Of a stretch of 60,241 nucleotides of DNA, positions 45,453-56,980 are shown piece by piece. The translations under genes and the position numbers were made by a program. Below the pieces are notes generated by a model. It made no database searches and was not told the origin of the DNA. It saw only the letters and a list, made by a program, of their open reading frames with translations. The stretch is from Phytophthora quininea. Taxonomy: Eukaryota; Oomycota; Peronosporomycetes; Peronosporales; Peronosporaceae. Each line of letters opens with the position of its first letter. Positions within the stretch are counted from its first letter, which is position 1. The stretch is from NCBI GenBank assembly GCA_011947345.1, contig JAAVTG010000288.1:1-60241 (forward strand), given 5' to 3'.

Positions 45453-46469
45453 ATGAAGTTTGTGTGCGTGTTGATTCAGGACGGCGGAAGCTTCCTGCGC
45501 GTCGATGAGAACGCCTTTCCCGTGTCTATCCATGAAAACGAATTAGTGGGGGACTTGAAGAACGCTATAAAGAAGGAGATCCCAGACTCAGTGCCGTGCG
45601 AAGCGAGGGAATTGGGGCTGTGGTTCGCCACCAAGAATCATACCTGGCTACCCTCGAGCGAATTACGACAGGGAATGGATCCCATATTTATCAAGACATT
45701 AATGGATGAGGAGGAGCTGGACACTACGTGGGAAATTGAAGGACTAATCCAGGAGCAGCAGCTACCCGTGCCAAAGTCCAGGCAGATCCACGTGTTGGTG
45801 AGAGTTCCAACGCAAAGAAGACCAGAAGATGTGGTTTTATCAGGAGTCGTAACACCCCGAAATTATCAATCAGGACCACAACCAGGATTCGACCAGTTTT
45901 GAGCCAGAAAACGGTTCCAGCTCCTCTACAGCTTGGCCCAGACTGGACTTGATGCGCCTTCATGGCCGAGACAAGGTGGTTCTGCACGACTTTTTCCTAG
46001 CAGGACCGCTGCCAGACAGTTCATCCAAGACTATGCCCTCAATGGAGATTTTCGCATCTACATCGACAATGCTGGTGGCAATCTGAAGAAGATGAATTGC
46101 GCTGGCACCGCGAGGAATGAGGACGGCACCGAAATCCCGTGCGGGTGGTCGGTTTGGACGGCGCTGAAGACTTCCGTAGCCAGTCCGACAAACCCGAAAC
46201 GAGCGAAAACTAAACTATCGCACATTTCCGTGGGCTCGTGGTATATTTCGAAGCTGCACTTGGAGCACATTGAAGGATGCTCTAGCCTTGGACACCCCAA
46301 TTTCGACAGCCGCCAGCTTACAGAGCTGCCTGGTTTCAAGGCTGGCGTGATGGGAGGATACAACAGTGTCATACGCAATCTGATGGAGATAGATGGTATC
46401 GACGGCAAGCCCAAGCTGGTAATGGTGTACAGCGGGATCAGGGCCTATAAAAAAGCTCACAATAAGTAG
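45453..46469 (+). CDS. Crinkler N-terminus fused to transposase-type zinc finger (copy 2)
   Basis: Paralogue of the gene at 26385-27455 and colinear with it: CRN start MKFVCVLIQDGG, ELVGDLKNAIKKEI, LGLWFAT at the LFLAK position, RQIHVLV at the CRN boundary, then FIQDYALNGDFRIYID, CGWSVWTALK and WYISKLHLEHIEGC with the same Cys/Cys/His/Cys pattern. The frame is left near 45860, reads through an acidic linker in the next frame, and returns near 45993. The second step sits in a T5 run (45991-45995), the first near a C4 run. Both ends share one frame, so this is probably an intact gene with two assembly errors. Confidence 0.68.
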
Positions 46470-46565
46470 ACAGTGTTGAATGCGGCGATATGAAACTCGA
46501 GTCTGTCGGCAATCGTGACTGGAACGACATCAAAACGAATAAGTTTGAAAGAAACAAATTGACTT

Positions 46566-49500
46566 CTATGCTGAAGCCGACTCCACCAACCGAGCGTAAA
46601 TACCGTTCAATGCCAGCAATTCTTGGTGCGTGCCCTGCTCGGCCACTTTGCCTCCGCTCACCACGCAGATCTTGTCGGCGCGACGGATGGTGGACAACCG
46701 GTGGGCAATGACGATGGTCGTCCGGCGCTTCAACGCCACCACCTTGTCCAGAGCCTCCTGCACCACCTTCTCGCTCTCCGAGTCCAACGCGCTCGTGGCC
46801 TCGTCCAGCAGTAGTAGGTTCGGGTTCTTCAGAATGGCTCGAGCGATGGCGATGCGCTGCTTCTGACCACCGCTCAACTGCTCGCCCTTCATGCCCACCT
46901 GCGTCTCGTAGCCGTCCGGGAACTGCGTGATGAAGTCGTGCGCGTTGGCCATCTTGGCCGCGTCCTCGATCTCCTTCTGACTGGGCTGGTCGGCCAAGCC
47001 GTACGCAATGTTCTCCGCGATGGTGCCGATGAACAGCGTCGGCTCCTGACCCACCAGACCGATCTGACTGCGCAGCCAGTTGAGGTTCAGGTCCTTCACG
47101 TTGTGGCCGTCCAGTAGAACTTCGCCCGCCACGGGGTCGTAGAACCGCTCGATCAGCGAGATGATGGTGCTCTTGCCGCCACCGCTCGGACCGCAGAACG
47201 CCACGGTCTCGCCAGGCTCGATGGTCAGGTTGTAGTGCTTCAGCACGTTGATCTCCGGTCGGGTCGGGTATCGGAACGAGATGTCCTTGAACTCGAGGCG
47301 GCCTTCGAGTTTGGCTGGTCGAAGACCCTCAGAACTAAACGAGTCGATGGGGGCAATACGATCACGGATCGCGAAAATGGTCGAGCCGGCCTTGAATGCC
47401 TTGGGGGCATCGCCGAGGAACGTCGACGCACTGCTAACGATCTGGATGGACATTGTGATCGCCATCAGCGTTCTCATCATCTCAGTGAAGCCGATAGTCC
47501 CGTCGTTCACCTTCTTGGCGCCAAACCAGAAGATGAGCGCGTACGTTGCCATCATGATGAAGGAGCTAAAGCCGAGCGACAGACCGTTGATCTGTGCTTC
47601 CTTGCTACCTTTGCGAAGCGGTTCCTCCAACAAATCGTCAAAAATGTCCACAGACTTCTGCTCGATACCTAAAGCCGCGACAGTGCGAATGTTGCTGAGG
47701 ACTTCTGAAGCGTGTGCACCAGGAATGGCCAAGTCGTCCGAGATCAAGCCGCCACTCTCCATTTGTTTCATTCGGGCCACATGACCAAACAACAGGAACG
47801 GAATCAGCGCCAGCATGATCAGAGACAACAACCAACTACCAAAGCCGAATGAAATCACCAAAGCAGCGACCAAAGTGAAAACAGCTTGGAACGCACGCGA
47901 CTGCGACTCTCCCGATAGTAGAGAGACCTTCGTGGCGTTCGTGGCGAGGTCAGCAGTCAGTGCTCCTGTCGCATTCTCCTTCTCGTCGAAGAAGCCGACA
48001 TTCTGGCGACAGAGACCCTCGAAATTGGAGTTCCGCAGACGCGTGGTGATCTTCTCTTCCATGTACTTGAAGCAGTACACTTGCAAGAAGGTGAAAATCG
48101 CGATTACTGCAGCGCCAACGAGATACAAAATGCCGTACAGTTCCACGTGGTTGTACAGTGTCGTCAAGTGGGAAGCATCTCCAGAGCTTTGGTATAGTCC
48201 ATACTGCTCAGTCATCGACGTGATCATACCCGTGATCAAAAGTGCAGACGCTGGCATCGAAATTCCTGCAACGCATGTGCCAACAAGACCAATGATGAAG
48301 TAGTTTACTTCAAGTCTGTTGAGACGCAGCATATCCATCAGACCGAAAGGCTTCTTGTCCAGGAAGTTCTTCTCCACGTGGCTGACCGAGATGTCCGTCT
48401 TTGTAGAAACGCCACTCATCGTTCGTGTCATCTTCGTACTAGCACTACTACTGGCAGCACCACGCCTCTCCGATTCTGCTTCTTCTTCCTGAGATCGCAG
48501 CTCCTGAATGTGATACATATTCTGGTAGATGCCGTGCTCGATCTTCAACAACTCGTCGTGTGTGCCGCTCTCCACGATGTGGCCCTCGTTCAGAACCACA
48601 ATCTTGTCTGCGTGGCGGATGGTGCTCAGACGGTGAGCGATCACCAGCGTCGTCATGTTCGTCGTGGCCATCAGGTCATTCAGAGCCGCCTGCACGATCT
48701 TCTCGCTCTCGTTATCCAATGCGCTGGTGGCCTCGTCCAGCACCAAGATGTTGGGCTTCCGGACGATGGCTCGAGCGATGGCGACCCGCTGCTTCTGGCC
48801 ACCAGACAGCGACACGCCCTTCTCGCCCACAAGCGTGTCGTACTGCTCCGGCAACGACATAATGAAGTTGTGTGCGTTCGACAACTTACACGCTTCAATG
48901 GCCTCCTCTCGAGTCACGTTGTCTCCTCCCATGGCGATGTTCTCGAAGATGGTCGTCGCAAACAGCACTGGTTCCTGGGAGACCATGCCGATCTGCGACC
49001 GCAGCCACTTGACGTTCAACATTTTCACATCGCGGCCGTCCAGGTAAATGGTGCCGCTGGTGGGGTCGTAGAATCTCTCGATGAGTGCAATCAGTGTACT
49101 CTTGCCGCCACCACTGGCACCGGCGAACGCCACGGTTTGTCCGCTCTCAATGGTGACGTTGTAGTCTCGCAGAATTTGAGCCTCGGGTCTGCTTGGGTAG
49201 GTGAAGTTGACGTTGATTGCCTCGATCTTGCCCTCGCACGAGTCAGGGATAATGCCTTCATCCTCGTTCTCCGCATCGATGGCACTTGCTCTGTCTAGGA
49301 TGGCAAACAGTTCTTCCGCGGCACCAGCAGCTTTGGACACCGCGGTGACATTCGGCGAGATCTGTGCGAGTGACCCCGTGCCCATCAATACACCGAAGAA
49401 TGCAGCGAACACGTCGCCAGGAGTGGTGTTGCCTTTGGAAGCCTTCCATCCGCCGTACCACAAACCAATCGAGTACATGACCCACACGCTCGCCAAGAAC

Positions 49501-50444
49501 AATGCAAACACAGTGGACGACATTTTGTGCAGAGCGATGTTCTCCTTCTCGGCGGCGAAGACTTTGGTCTCGAATTTGCTGATCGCCTTCTGCTCACCAT
49601 TCAAAGACGCCACCGTTCGGATTGAGCCAAGCGTTTCCTCCGCAACCGACCCTGCTTCCGCATACACTTTCTGTGCCCAGTCCGACTTGATACGCATCGT
49701 CTTGATCAGCCAACTCAACGAGATCGCCATGAACGGCATGACGCAGGCCATCACCAACGTGATGTCCCACCCACGTGCAAAGCCGATGACGAAGCCCACG
49801 ATGAACTGCACGAAGAACCGGAACGAGTCGCCGAGCTTCTGGCCCATGCCGTCCTTGATGCGGACCGTGTCGCCCGTCAACCGACTCGACAACTGCAACG
49901 CGTCGTTCTCGTCGTACCAGCTGATGTCCAGATACAGCATGTGCTTGAGCGCTTCGCTTCTCAACGCCTTCATCTGCCTCTCGGCGCTGTAGTAGAAGGC
50001 CACATAGGAAACGTAGTCGGTGATGAACATCAAGATGGCAATGTACAGATAATCCAGAGCGGCGTTGTTCACCGTGTCCATATCCACCGGCGTAGTAGTA
50101 AACCCCGTCAACACGTTACCGAACACGATGGCCATGAGCGGGAACAGCGCTCCGTTAGCTCCCGTCGTGATGATGCCCACAACCAGCAAAACTTTGTCGA
50201 ACTTTGTGGCGTACCGATACAAGTTCATGAAGCGGAAGCTGGTGGGGCCGCCGTTCACGATCTCGTCCAGTCGGTTGTTTTCCTTGGGTTCGGAGCTGCC
50301 GGAGTCGCTGGTGCCGCTCTTCCTGTTGGATTGGGGCTTGAGGACATCGTCATTGACACCGACCGACACGTTGCGAGGCGTCTCCACGCGCTGGTAGGCG
50401 CCGCCGTCGCTGTCTTGCAACGCAGACGTGTCCAGACTCGGCAT
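46566..50444 (-). CDS. ABCB-type (P-glycoprotein-like) full transporter, copy 1
   Basis: An intact frame of about 1,292 residues from MPSLDTSAL. It has the TMD1-NBD1-TMD2-NBD2 order. NBD1: Walker A GASGGGKST, signature LSGGQKQR, Walker B ILVLDEATSALD, H-loop VIAHRLSTIRHAD. NBD2: GPSGGGKST, LSGGQKQR, LLLLDEATSALD, VIAHRLSTIRRAD. All catalytic residues are present in both sites. Such proteins export hydrophobic compounds across the plasma or vacuolar membrane. The frame extends upstream to an ATG at 50507, but an INR-like site overlaps that extension and both paralogues start at the MP-type ATG, so 50444 is chosen. Confidence 0.93.
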   Translation of the reverse strand: MPSLDTSALQDSDGGAYQRVETPRNVSVGVNDDVLKPQSNRKSGTSDSGSSEPKENNRLDEIVNGGPTSFRFMNLYRYATKFDKVLLVVGIITTGANGALFPLMAIVFGNVLTGFTTTPVDMDTVNNAALDYLYIAILMFITDYVSYVAFYYSAERQMKALRSEALKHMLYLDISWYDENDALQLSSRLTGDTVRIKDGMGQKLGDSFRFFVQFIVGFVIGFARGWDITLVMACVMPFMAISLSWLIKTMRIKSDWAQKVYAEAGSVAEETLGSIRTVASLNGEQKAISKFETKVFAAEKENIALHKMSSTVFALFLASVWVMYSIGLWYGGWKASKGNTTPGDVFAAFFGVLMGTGSLAQISPNVTAVSKAAGAAEELFAILDRASAIDAENEDEGIIPDSCEGKIEAINVNFTYPSRPEAQILRDYNVTIESGQTVAFAGASGGGKSTLIALIERFYDPTSGTIYLDGRDVKMLNVKWLRSQIGMVSQEPVLFATTIFENIAMGGDNVTREEAIEACKLSNAHNFIMSLPEQYDTLVGEKGVSLSGGQKQRVAIARAIVRKPNILVLDEATSALDNESEKIVQAALNDLMATTNMTTLVIAHRLSTIRHADKIVVLNEGHIVESGTHDELLKIEHGIYQNMYHIQELRSQEEEAESERRGAASSSASTKMTRTMSGVSTKTDISVSHVEKNFLDKKPFGLMDMLRLNRLEVNYFIIGLVGTCVAGISMPASALLITGMITSMTEQYGLYQSSGDASHLTTLYNHVELYGILYLVGAAVIAIFTFLQVYCFKYMEEKITTRLRNSNFEGLCRQNVGFFDEKENATGALTADLATNATKVSLLSGESQSRAFQAVFTLVAALVISFGFGSWLLSLIMLALIPFLLFGHVARMKQMESGGLISDDLAIPGAHASEVLSNIRTVAALGIEQKSVDIFDDLLEEPLRKGSKEAQINGLSLGFSSFIMMATYALIFWFGAKKVNDGTIGFTEMMRTLMAITMSIQIVSSASTFLGDAPKAFKAGSTIFAIRDRIAPIDSFSSEGLRPAKLEGRLEFKDISFRYPTRPEINVLKHYNLTIEPGETVAFCGPSGGGKSTIISLIERFYDPVAGEVLLDGHNVKDLNLNWLRSQIGLVGQEPTLFIGTIAENIAYGLADQPSQKEIEDAAKMANAHDFITQFPDGYETQVGMKGEQLSGGQKQRIAIARAILKNPNLLLLDEATSALDSESEKVVQEALDKVVALKRRTTIVIAHRLSTIRRADKICVVSGGKVAEQGTHQELLALNGIYARLVESASA

Positions 50445-50480
50445 GGCGAGAGCTGACGGGACTTGAGGGCTGGACGGCGA

Positions 50481-50492
50481 CTTTCGAAATGA
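50481..50492 (-). promoter_or_regulatory. Oomycete initiator (INR-like) of ABC copy 1
   Basis: On minus, TCATTTCGAAAG, 37-48 bases before the ATG at 50444 and downstream of the other in-frame ATG at 50507; it decides the start. Confidence 0.55.
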
Positions 50493-50507
50493 GCCGCGGC
50501 CGTGCAT

Positions 50508-50941
50508 GTCAAACGTGTCAAACGCGACTCAACGATGGGAAAAGATAGGTAATCATTCCCTGCGAAATTACATATGTTTATGATACATGTATTTACAAAG
50601 TATCAGAGATATCAGAGACCTTTGCTCTATGACAACAATGAATGAGGAACTAACCTGCAGTTTCGGCTCAAAGAGGGGCTATCGAATTGGCATCAACATG
50701 GGCGAGCGTCAACCGTGGCTGTTGATGCAGCCTACCGCCAGGATAATCGTCCTGCTCGCTTCAACTACCGGTATTGTCCCGAGATCAACATTCTGCTTGG
50801 CTTGAGTTTTGAATTCACATCCAACTGGAAACTGCGTCTTGAACGATTTGCACCCGGAAAGATCCTTGGGATCCCTGTGTGAATCGCTGCAATCAACACG
50901 CCCGTACAGCTGACTTGATGTTGCTGTTCGTAGCCAGCTCC
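50508..50941. other. Intergenic: upstream flank of ABC copy 1
   Basis: About 430 bases between the 3' end of the DPH6 fusion gene and ABC copy 1. AT-rich near 50560-50620. No gene seen. Confidence 0.45.
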
Positions 50942-53016
50942 CTATGTCATACCAGGGAACTTGACGCACGTATGGAACTCGCCACTTTCCCCCATCAAAT
51001 CGACCTGCGCGTCGGCTGCAGCAGTCTCGTTCCTCTTTGCCACACGCTTCCAGTCGTACTCTTGGCCCACTCGCCACTCTACTCCATTACCAAGTCTCTC
51101 CGTGTCGACGTTCGAGAACGAGATGGTCGCGCCAGTCTTGACACACAAACGAGTGAGCGCTGGCAACAATTCCGACTGGTAGTCCTTCTCCCAGACTGGG
51201 AAGCGCAGCGTGTACTCGTCACCGAAAGTTCGCTCGCGCCACGCACGAATGTCCTCCAGATGCAGGTCGCCAAACACGACCGACGAGATCTTCGGCATCT
51301 CCTCCGTTCTCGCTTTGCCGCTCTTCTTGGGTCGATTGATCTGCGCTGGGATGTCGTGCAGAGCGTTCCGGACAGCGGCTGTATAAGCGTCGCCAAGCCC
51401 CACCGCGATCAAACACAGCGGGAGCTCCAAGGCTTCGGCCTGGGTTGCAATAGTCTGTGCCGAGATGTTCTGGATCGGCACAGAGTTCGACTCCGGATCG
51501 ATCGTCGTCAGCAGCACCACGCGAGGCATCAGTTTCTCATCCTTGGCGTATGACTCGTACAGGTAACTTAGAGCTAAGAACGAGTCCTTGCCTCCACTCC
51601 AGAACATCACCACGAGATCTCTATCGCCTTCAATATCTTCGACACCTTCAGGCCAAAGCAATTGGCCACCAGGAGCATTCTTTCTAACGCCTTTCGATCG
51701 ACGCCGCGGCTGCAAGAACACATCTCCTGCCAGCTTGTTCTTCCGGCGCGACGGGTCTTTGACGTTGGCATGTCCGTACGGACAGTGGCGACAGCCATTG
51801 CCGCAGCAAACTTGTCGCTCCTTGAGGATATACGCCGTCATGACCGAGTACCCCGTCGCTGGATCCGTGTACATGGCCTGCTTGTTTTCACACGCGCTTC
51901 GATGCAGCTCTTCAATCTCCAGCATCCCCGGCGTCTTCTTTTCGTCATTTGCTGTCGTCACTGCTACGAGTGTCGTATCAAACCTCTTGTAGGGAAACAC
52001 AAAGCTGTCGAGCCAACTGCCTTCGGGCTCATGCAATACGTGAACAAGCCATTCCAGCGCCACAAGCAGCCGTCTCGTCGGTCGAGTGAACATCGAAGTG
52101 CCATCAACAATGTAAACCAAAGGTGCAGCACTTGACTGACCGACCAATTTCTTCCACCACGAGCCTACACGGCCTTCCATCAGCTCCTTTTCCGTTCGAT
52201 CCAGCGAGAGCCCACAAAGCGCCACAATCACCACATCCACATCTACCTTCTCTGCATCTAAACTCTCTACGACATCCCCACCTGCAGCCTCGACAATCTC
52301 TCTCATCCAGCCTTTGGTGCCTAGAAATAAAGGATCCAGCCACTCCACCATCACCACGTGAGGCTTCTTGCCATCGCTCATGTCCACGAAAGTATCTGCT
52401 TGCTTTTGCAGCTGCTGCAGCTTCTCCAAATGCTGGTTTGCCATCACTTCGCCGTCTTCTTTCACTCCAAGAGCTTCCCCAATTGCTGGAATTGCGTCAC
52501 CACTGCGTCTACGAGACTCGTCGGGTTGGTCGTCACGATCCGTGTCAAGTTTGGCGACTCTGAAAGCTCGCAGACAGCACTCTCTCCAGCATTTGAGGGC
52601 TGCATCAACTGCTCCAGCTCCTTCTTCTTCTCTGTATCACCACTTTCCACTGCTGCCTGCACACTGGCCAAGTCAATGGAGCAGACTTTGCAGGTACTTT
52701 GTGTGAGGATCACGTCAGGTCTCAATGCTGCCAACTTGGCCGTGTCCAGATGATACAGCGACGCAGCGCTAGCCAGCGCTTCCCGAACTTGGTTGTGAGT
52801 GTCTGCGGAGCTTGTGAACGTAGTACGAGCTGCCGTGAGCACTGGCAACTGCTGTACAGCAGCATCCGTTGGGTAGTCGCACTCGTGAGAGCGACCCACG
52901 AGCTCCGGAAGCGGATCGGAGACCGAGCGACGACTCCGACAGAGATCCAGCAGCGTGCAGACGTTCTCGGTGGCGGACGGCAACAGCGAGACGACCCGCA
53001 GAGCGGGAGGCATCAT
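50942..53016 (-). CDS. BtuF-like binding domain - DUF5522 - DPH6 (diphthine ammonia ligase) fusion
   Basis: The N-terminal third (from 53016) has the substrate-binding signature RVVSLLPSATENV, LVGRSHECDYP, LRPDVILTQSTCKVC and then VVMVEWLDPLFLGTKGWM, as in BtuF-like corrinoid/siderophore binding proteins, but without a signal peptide. The middle has CCGNGCRHCPYGHANV, the Cys-rich core of DUF5522. The C-terminal third is an ATP-pyrophosphatase of the DPH6 type: VMFWSGGKDSFLAL, FGDLHLEDIRAWRE and GESGEFHTCV. DPH6 performs the last step of diphthamide formation on EF-2. The frame breaks once near 52483; one added base gives a natural IGEALGV junction, so I treat it as one gene of about 690 residues. 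Confidence 0.8.
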
Positions 53017-53076
53017 AGAGTGGACGAGACGGTAGAAATCTCGACGTTACCTGTTTAGATATGTAGTTGTTTTGCT

Positions 53077-56000
53077 CTACGCGGACGCCGACTCTACTAG
53101 ACCTGCGTAGATACCGTTCAATGCCAGCAATTCTTGGTGCGTGCCCTGCTCGGCCACTTTGCCTCCGCTCACCACGCAGATCTTGTCGGCGCGACGGATG
53201 GTGGACAACCGGTGGGCAATGACGATGGTCGTCCGGCGCTTCAACGCCACCACCTTGTCCAGAGCCTCCTGCACCACCTTCTCGCTCTCCGAGTCCAACG
53301 CGCTCGTGGCCTCGTCCAGCAGTAGTAGGTTCGGGTTCTTCAGAATGGCTCGAGCGATGGCGATGCGCTGCTTCTGACCGCCGCTCAACTGCTCGCCCTT
53401 CATGCCCACCTGCGTCTCGTAGCCGTCCGGGAACTGCGTGATGAAGTCGTGCGCGTTGGCCATCTTGGCCGCGTCCTCGATCTCCTTCTGACTGGGCTGG
53501 TCGGCCAAGCCGTACGCAATGTTCTCCGCGATGGTGCCGATGAACAGCGTCGGCTCCTGACCCACCAGACCGATCTGACTGCGCAGCCAGTTCAGGTTCA
53601 GGTCCTTCACGTTGTGGCCGTCCAGCAGAACTTCGCCCGCCACGGGGTCGTAGAACCGCTCGATCAGCGAGATGATGGTGCTCTTGCCGCCACCGCTCGG
53701 ACCGCAGAACGCCACGGTCTCGCCAGGCTCGATGGTCAGGTTGTAGTGCTTCAGCACGTTGATCTCCGGTCGGGTCGGGTATCGGAACGAGATGTCCTTG
53801 AACTCGAGGCGGCCTTCGAGTTTGGCTGGTCGAAGACCCTCAGAACTAAACGAGTCGATGGGGGCAATACGATCACGGATCGCGAAAATGGTCGAGCCGG
53901 CCTTGAATGCCTTGGGGGCATCGCCGAGGAATGTCGACGCACTACTGACAATTTGAATCGACATCATAATGGCCATCAACGTCCGCATCATCTCAGTGAA
54001 GCCGATAGTCCCGTCGTTCACCTTCTTGGCACCGAACCAGAAGATGAGCGCGTACGTTGCCATCATGATGAAGGAGCTGAATCCAAGCGACAGACCGTTC
54101 ACTTGGGCCTCCTTGCTACCTTTGCGAAGTGGTTCCTCTAGCAGCTCATCGAAGACATCAGCAGATCTCTTCTCGATACCTAAAGCCGCGACAGTGCGAA
54201 TGTTGCTAAGAACCTCTGAAGCGTGCGCACCAGGGATGGCTAGGTCGTCCGAGATCAAACCACCGCCCTCCATCTGCTTCATACGCGCAATGTGACCAAA
54301 CAACAAGAACGGTGTGATGGCCAACATGATCAGCGACAGCAGCCAACTACCGAAGCCAAACGAAATCACCAAGGCTGCAACCATCGTGAAGATGGCTTGG
54401 AACACTCGACCTAAAGGCTCACCAGATAGCAGGACAACCTTGGTGGCATTCGTCGCTAAGTCAGCAGTCAATGCTCCAGTCGCGTTCTCCTTCTCGTCGA
54501 AGAAGCCGACATTCTGGCGACAGAGACCCTCGAAGTTGGTGTTCCGCAGACGCGTGGTGATCTTCTCTTCCATGTACTTGAAGCAGTACACTTGCAAGAA
54601 GGTGAAAATCGCGATTACTGCAGCGCCAACGAGATACAAAATGCCGTACAGTTCCACGTGGTTGTACAGTGTCGTCAAGTGGGAAGCATCTCCAGTGCTT
54701 TGATACAGTCCGAATTTCTCCGTCATCGACGTGATCATGCCCGTAATCAACAAGGAAGAAGCTGGCATAGCAATGCCTCCTACAAAAGTGCCAATCACCC
54801 GACGATGAAGTAATTCAGCTCTGGCTTGCTCAGCCCAGCGATTTCCTTCATACCGAAAGGCTTCTTGTCCAGGAAGTTCTTCTCCACGTGGCTGACCGAG
54901 ATGTCCGTCTTTGTAGAAACGCCACTCATCGTTCGTGTCATCTTCGTACTAGCACTACTACTGGCAGCACCACGCCTCTCGATTCTGCTTCTTCTTCCTG
55001 GGATCGCAGCTCCTGAATATGATACATATTCTGGTAGATGCCGTGCTCGATCTCCAACAACTCGTCGTGTGTGCCGCTCTCCACGATGTGGCCCTCGTTC
55101 AGAACCACAATCTTGTCTGCGTGGCGGATGGTGCTCAGACGGTGAGCGATCACCAGCGTCGTCATGTTCGTTGTGGCCATCAGGTCATTCAGAGCCGCCT
55201 GCACGATCTTCTCGCTCTCGTTATCCAATGCGCTGGTGGCCTCGTCCAGCACCAAGATGTTGGGCTTCCGGACGATGGCTCGAGCGATGGCGACCCGCTG
55301 CTTCTGGCCACCAGACAGCGACACGCCCTTCTCGCCCACAAGCGTGTCGTACTGCTCCGGCAACGACATAATGAAGTTGTGTGCGTTCGACAACTTACAC
55401 GCTTCAATGGCCTCCTCTCGAGTCACGTTGTCTCCTCCCATGGCGATGTTCTCGAAGATGGTCGTCGCAAACAGCACTGGTTCCTGGGAGACCATACCGA
55501 TCTGCGACCGCAGCCACTTGACGTTCAACGTTTTCACATCGCGGCCGTCCAGGTAAATGGTGCCGCTGGTGGGGTCGTAGAATCTCTCGATGAGTGCAAT
55601 CAGTGTACTCTTGCCGCCACCACTGGCACCGGCGAACGCCACGGTTTGTCCGCTCTCAATGGTGACGTTGTAATCTCGCAGAATTTGAGCCTCGGGTCTG
55701 CTTGGGTAGGTGAAGTTGACGTTGATTGCCTCGATCTTGCCCTCGCACGAGTCAGGAATAATGCCTTCATCCTCGTTCTCCGCATCGATGGCACTTGCTC
55801 TGTCTAGGATGGCAAACAGTTCTTCAGCAGCACCAGCAGCTTTGGACACCGCGGTGACATTCGGCGAGATCTGTGCGAGTGACCCCGTGCCCATCAATAC
55901 ACCGAAGAATGCAGCGAACACGTCGCCAGGAGTGGTGTTGCCTTTGGAAGCCTTCCATCCGCCGTACCACAAACCAATCGAGTACATGACCCACACGCTT

Positions 56001-56941
56001 CCCAAGAACGCGGAAAACACCACAGCCGACATCTTGTGTAACGCCACATTCTCCTTCTCCGCAGCATACACTTTCTCTTCAAACTTGGCGATCGCCTTCT
56101 GCTCACCATTCAGAGACGCCACCGTTCGGATCGAGCCAAGCGTTTCCTCTGCAACAGACCCAGCTTCCGCATACACCTTCTGGGCCCAATCCGATTTGAT
56201 TCTCAGCGTTTTGATCAACCAACCTAATGAGATCGTCATGAATGGCATGACGCACGCCATTACCAGCGTCAAATCCCAGCCTCTCACGAAGCCGATGACG
56301 AAGCCCACGATGAACTGCACGAAGAATCGGAACGAGTCGCCGAGCTTCTGGCCCATACCGTCCTTGATCTTGACCGTGTCGCCCGTCAACCGACTCGACA
56401 ACTGCAACGCGTCGTTCTCGTCGTACCAACTGATGTCCAGATACAGCATGTGCTTGAGCGCTTCGCTTCTCAACGCCTTCATCTGCCTCTCGGCACTGTA
56501 GTAGAAGGCCACGTAGCTCAGGTAGTCGGTGAAGAACATGGCCACAGCAATGAGCGTGAAGTCCAGCGCCGCCTTGTTGACGGTGTCCATGTCCACGGGG
56601 ATGCTGGTGAAGCCCGTGAGCACGTTGCCGAAGACCAGCGCCATGAGTGGGAACAGTGCGCCGTTGACTCCAGCCGTGATGACCCCCATGGTCAGCAGCA
56701 GCTTGTCGAAGGGCGTGGCGAAGCGGTACAGGTGTGTGAACTTGAAGGAGGAGGGTCCGCCGTGCACCATTTGGCTGCGCAGACTCGGCTCCTTCTTGGG
56801 GTCGTCATTGCTGTTGGATTCGCTGGTCGATTGAGGTTTCTTTGATGGAGCGTCGATGGAGACGGAGACGGCTCGTGGAGTTTCCACTCGGTGGTAGACG
56901 CCAGTGTCGCTTTGTAGCTCGGTCTTGTCCAGACTCGGCAT
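53077..56941 (-). CDS. ABCB-type full transporter, copy 2 (frame broken in the linker)
   Basis: Paralogue of copy 1 with both NBDs intact (GASGGGKST, GPSGGGKST, two LSGGQKQR). Start MPSLDKTELQSDTG at 56941, 40-51 bases after an INR-like site. The frame breaks at 54980 (a CC in copy 1 is C here) and at 54798-54800 (C3 run), both in or next to the NBD1-TMD2 linker. Each is cured by one base, giving a full-length protein. If the breaks were real it would split into a TMD1-NBD1 half of about 670 residues and a second half. Its last 830 bases are almost identical to those of copy 1. Confidence 0.82.
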
Positions 56942-56980
56942 TGCTGCCTGCGTTGGAGTGATGCGTGTAGTTGGTGGCCA

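Noticed and set aside
48378..49298. Long plus-strand open frame (306 codons) opposite ABC copy 1, and its twins opposite copies 2 and 3
   Set aside because: Antisense shadow of NBD1. Its codons follow from the strong third-position bias of the real gene; it recurs in every copy and has no domain.
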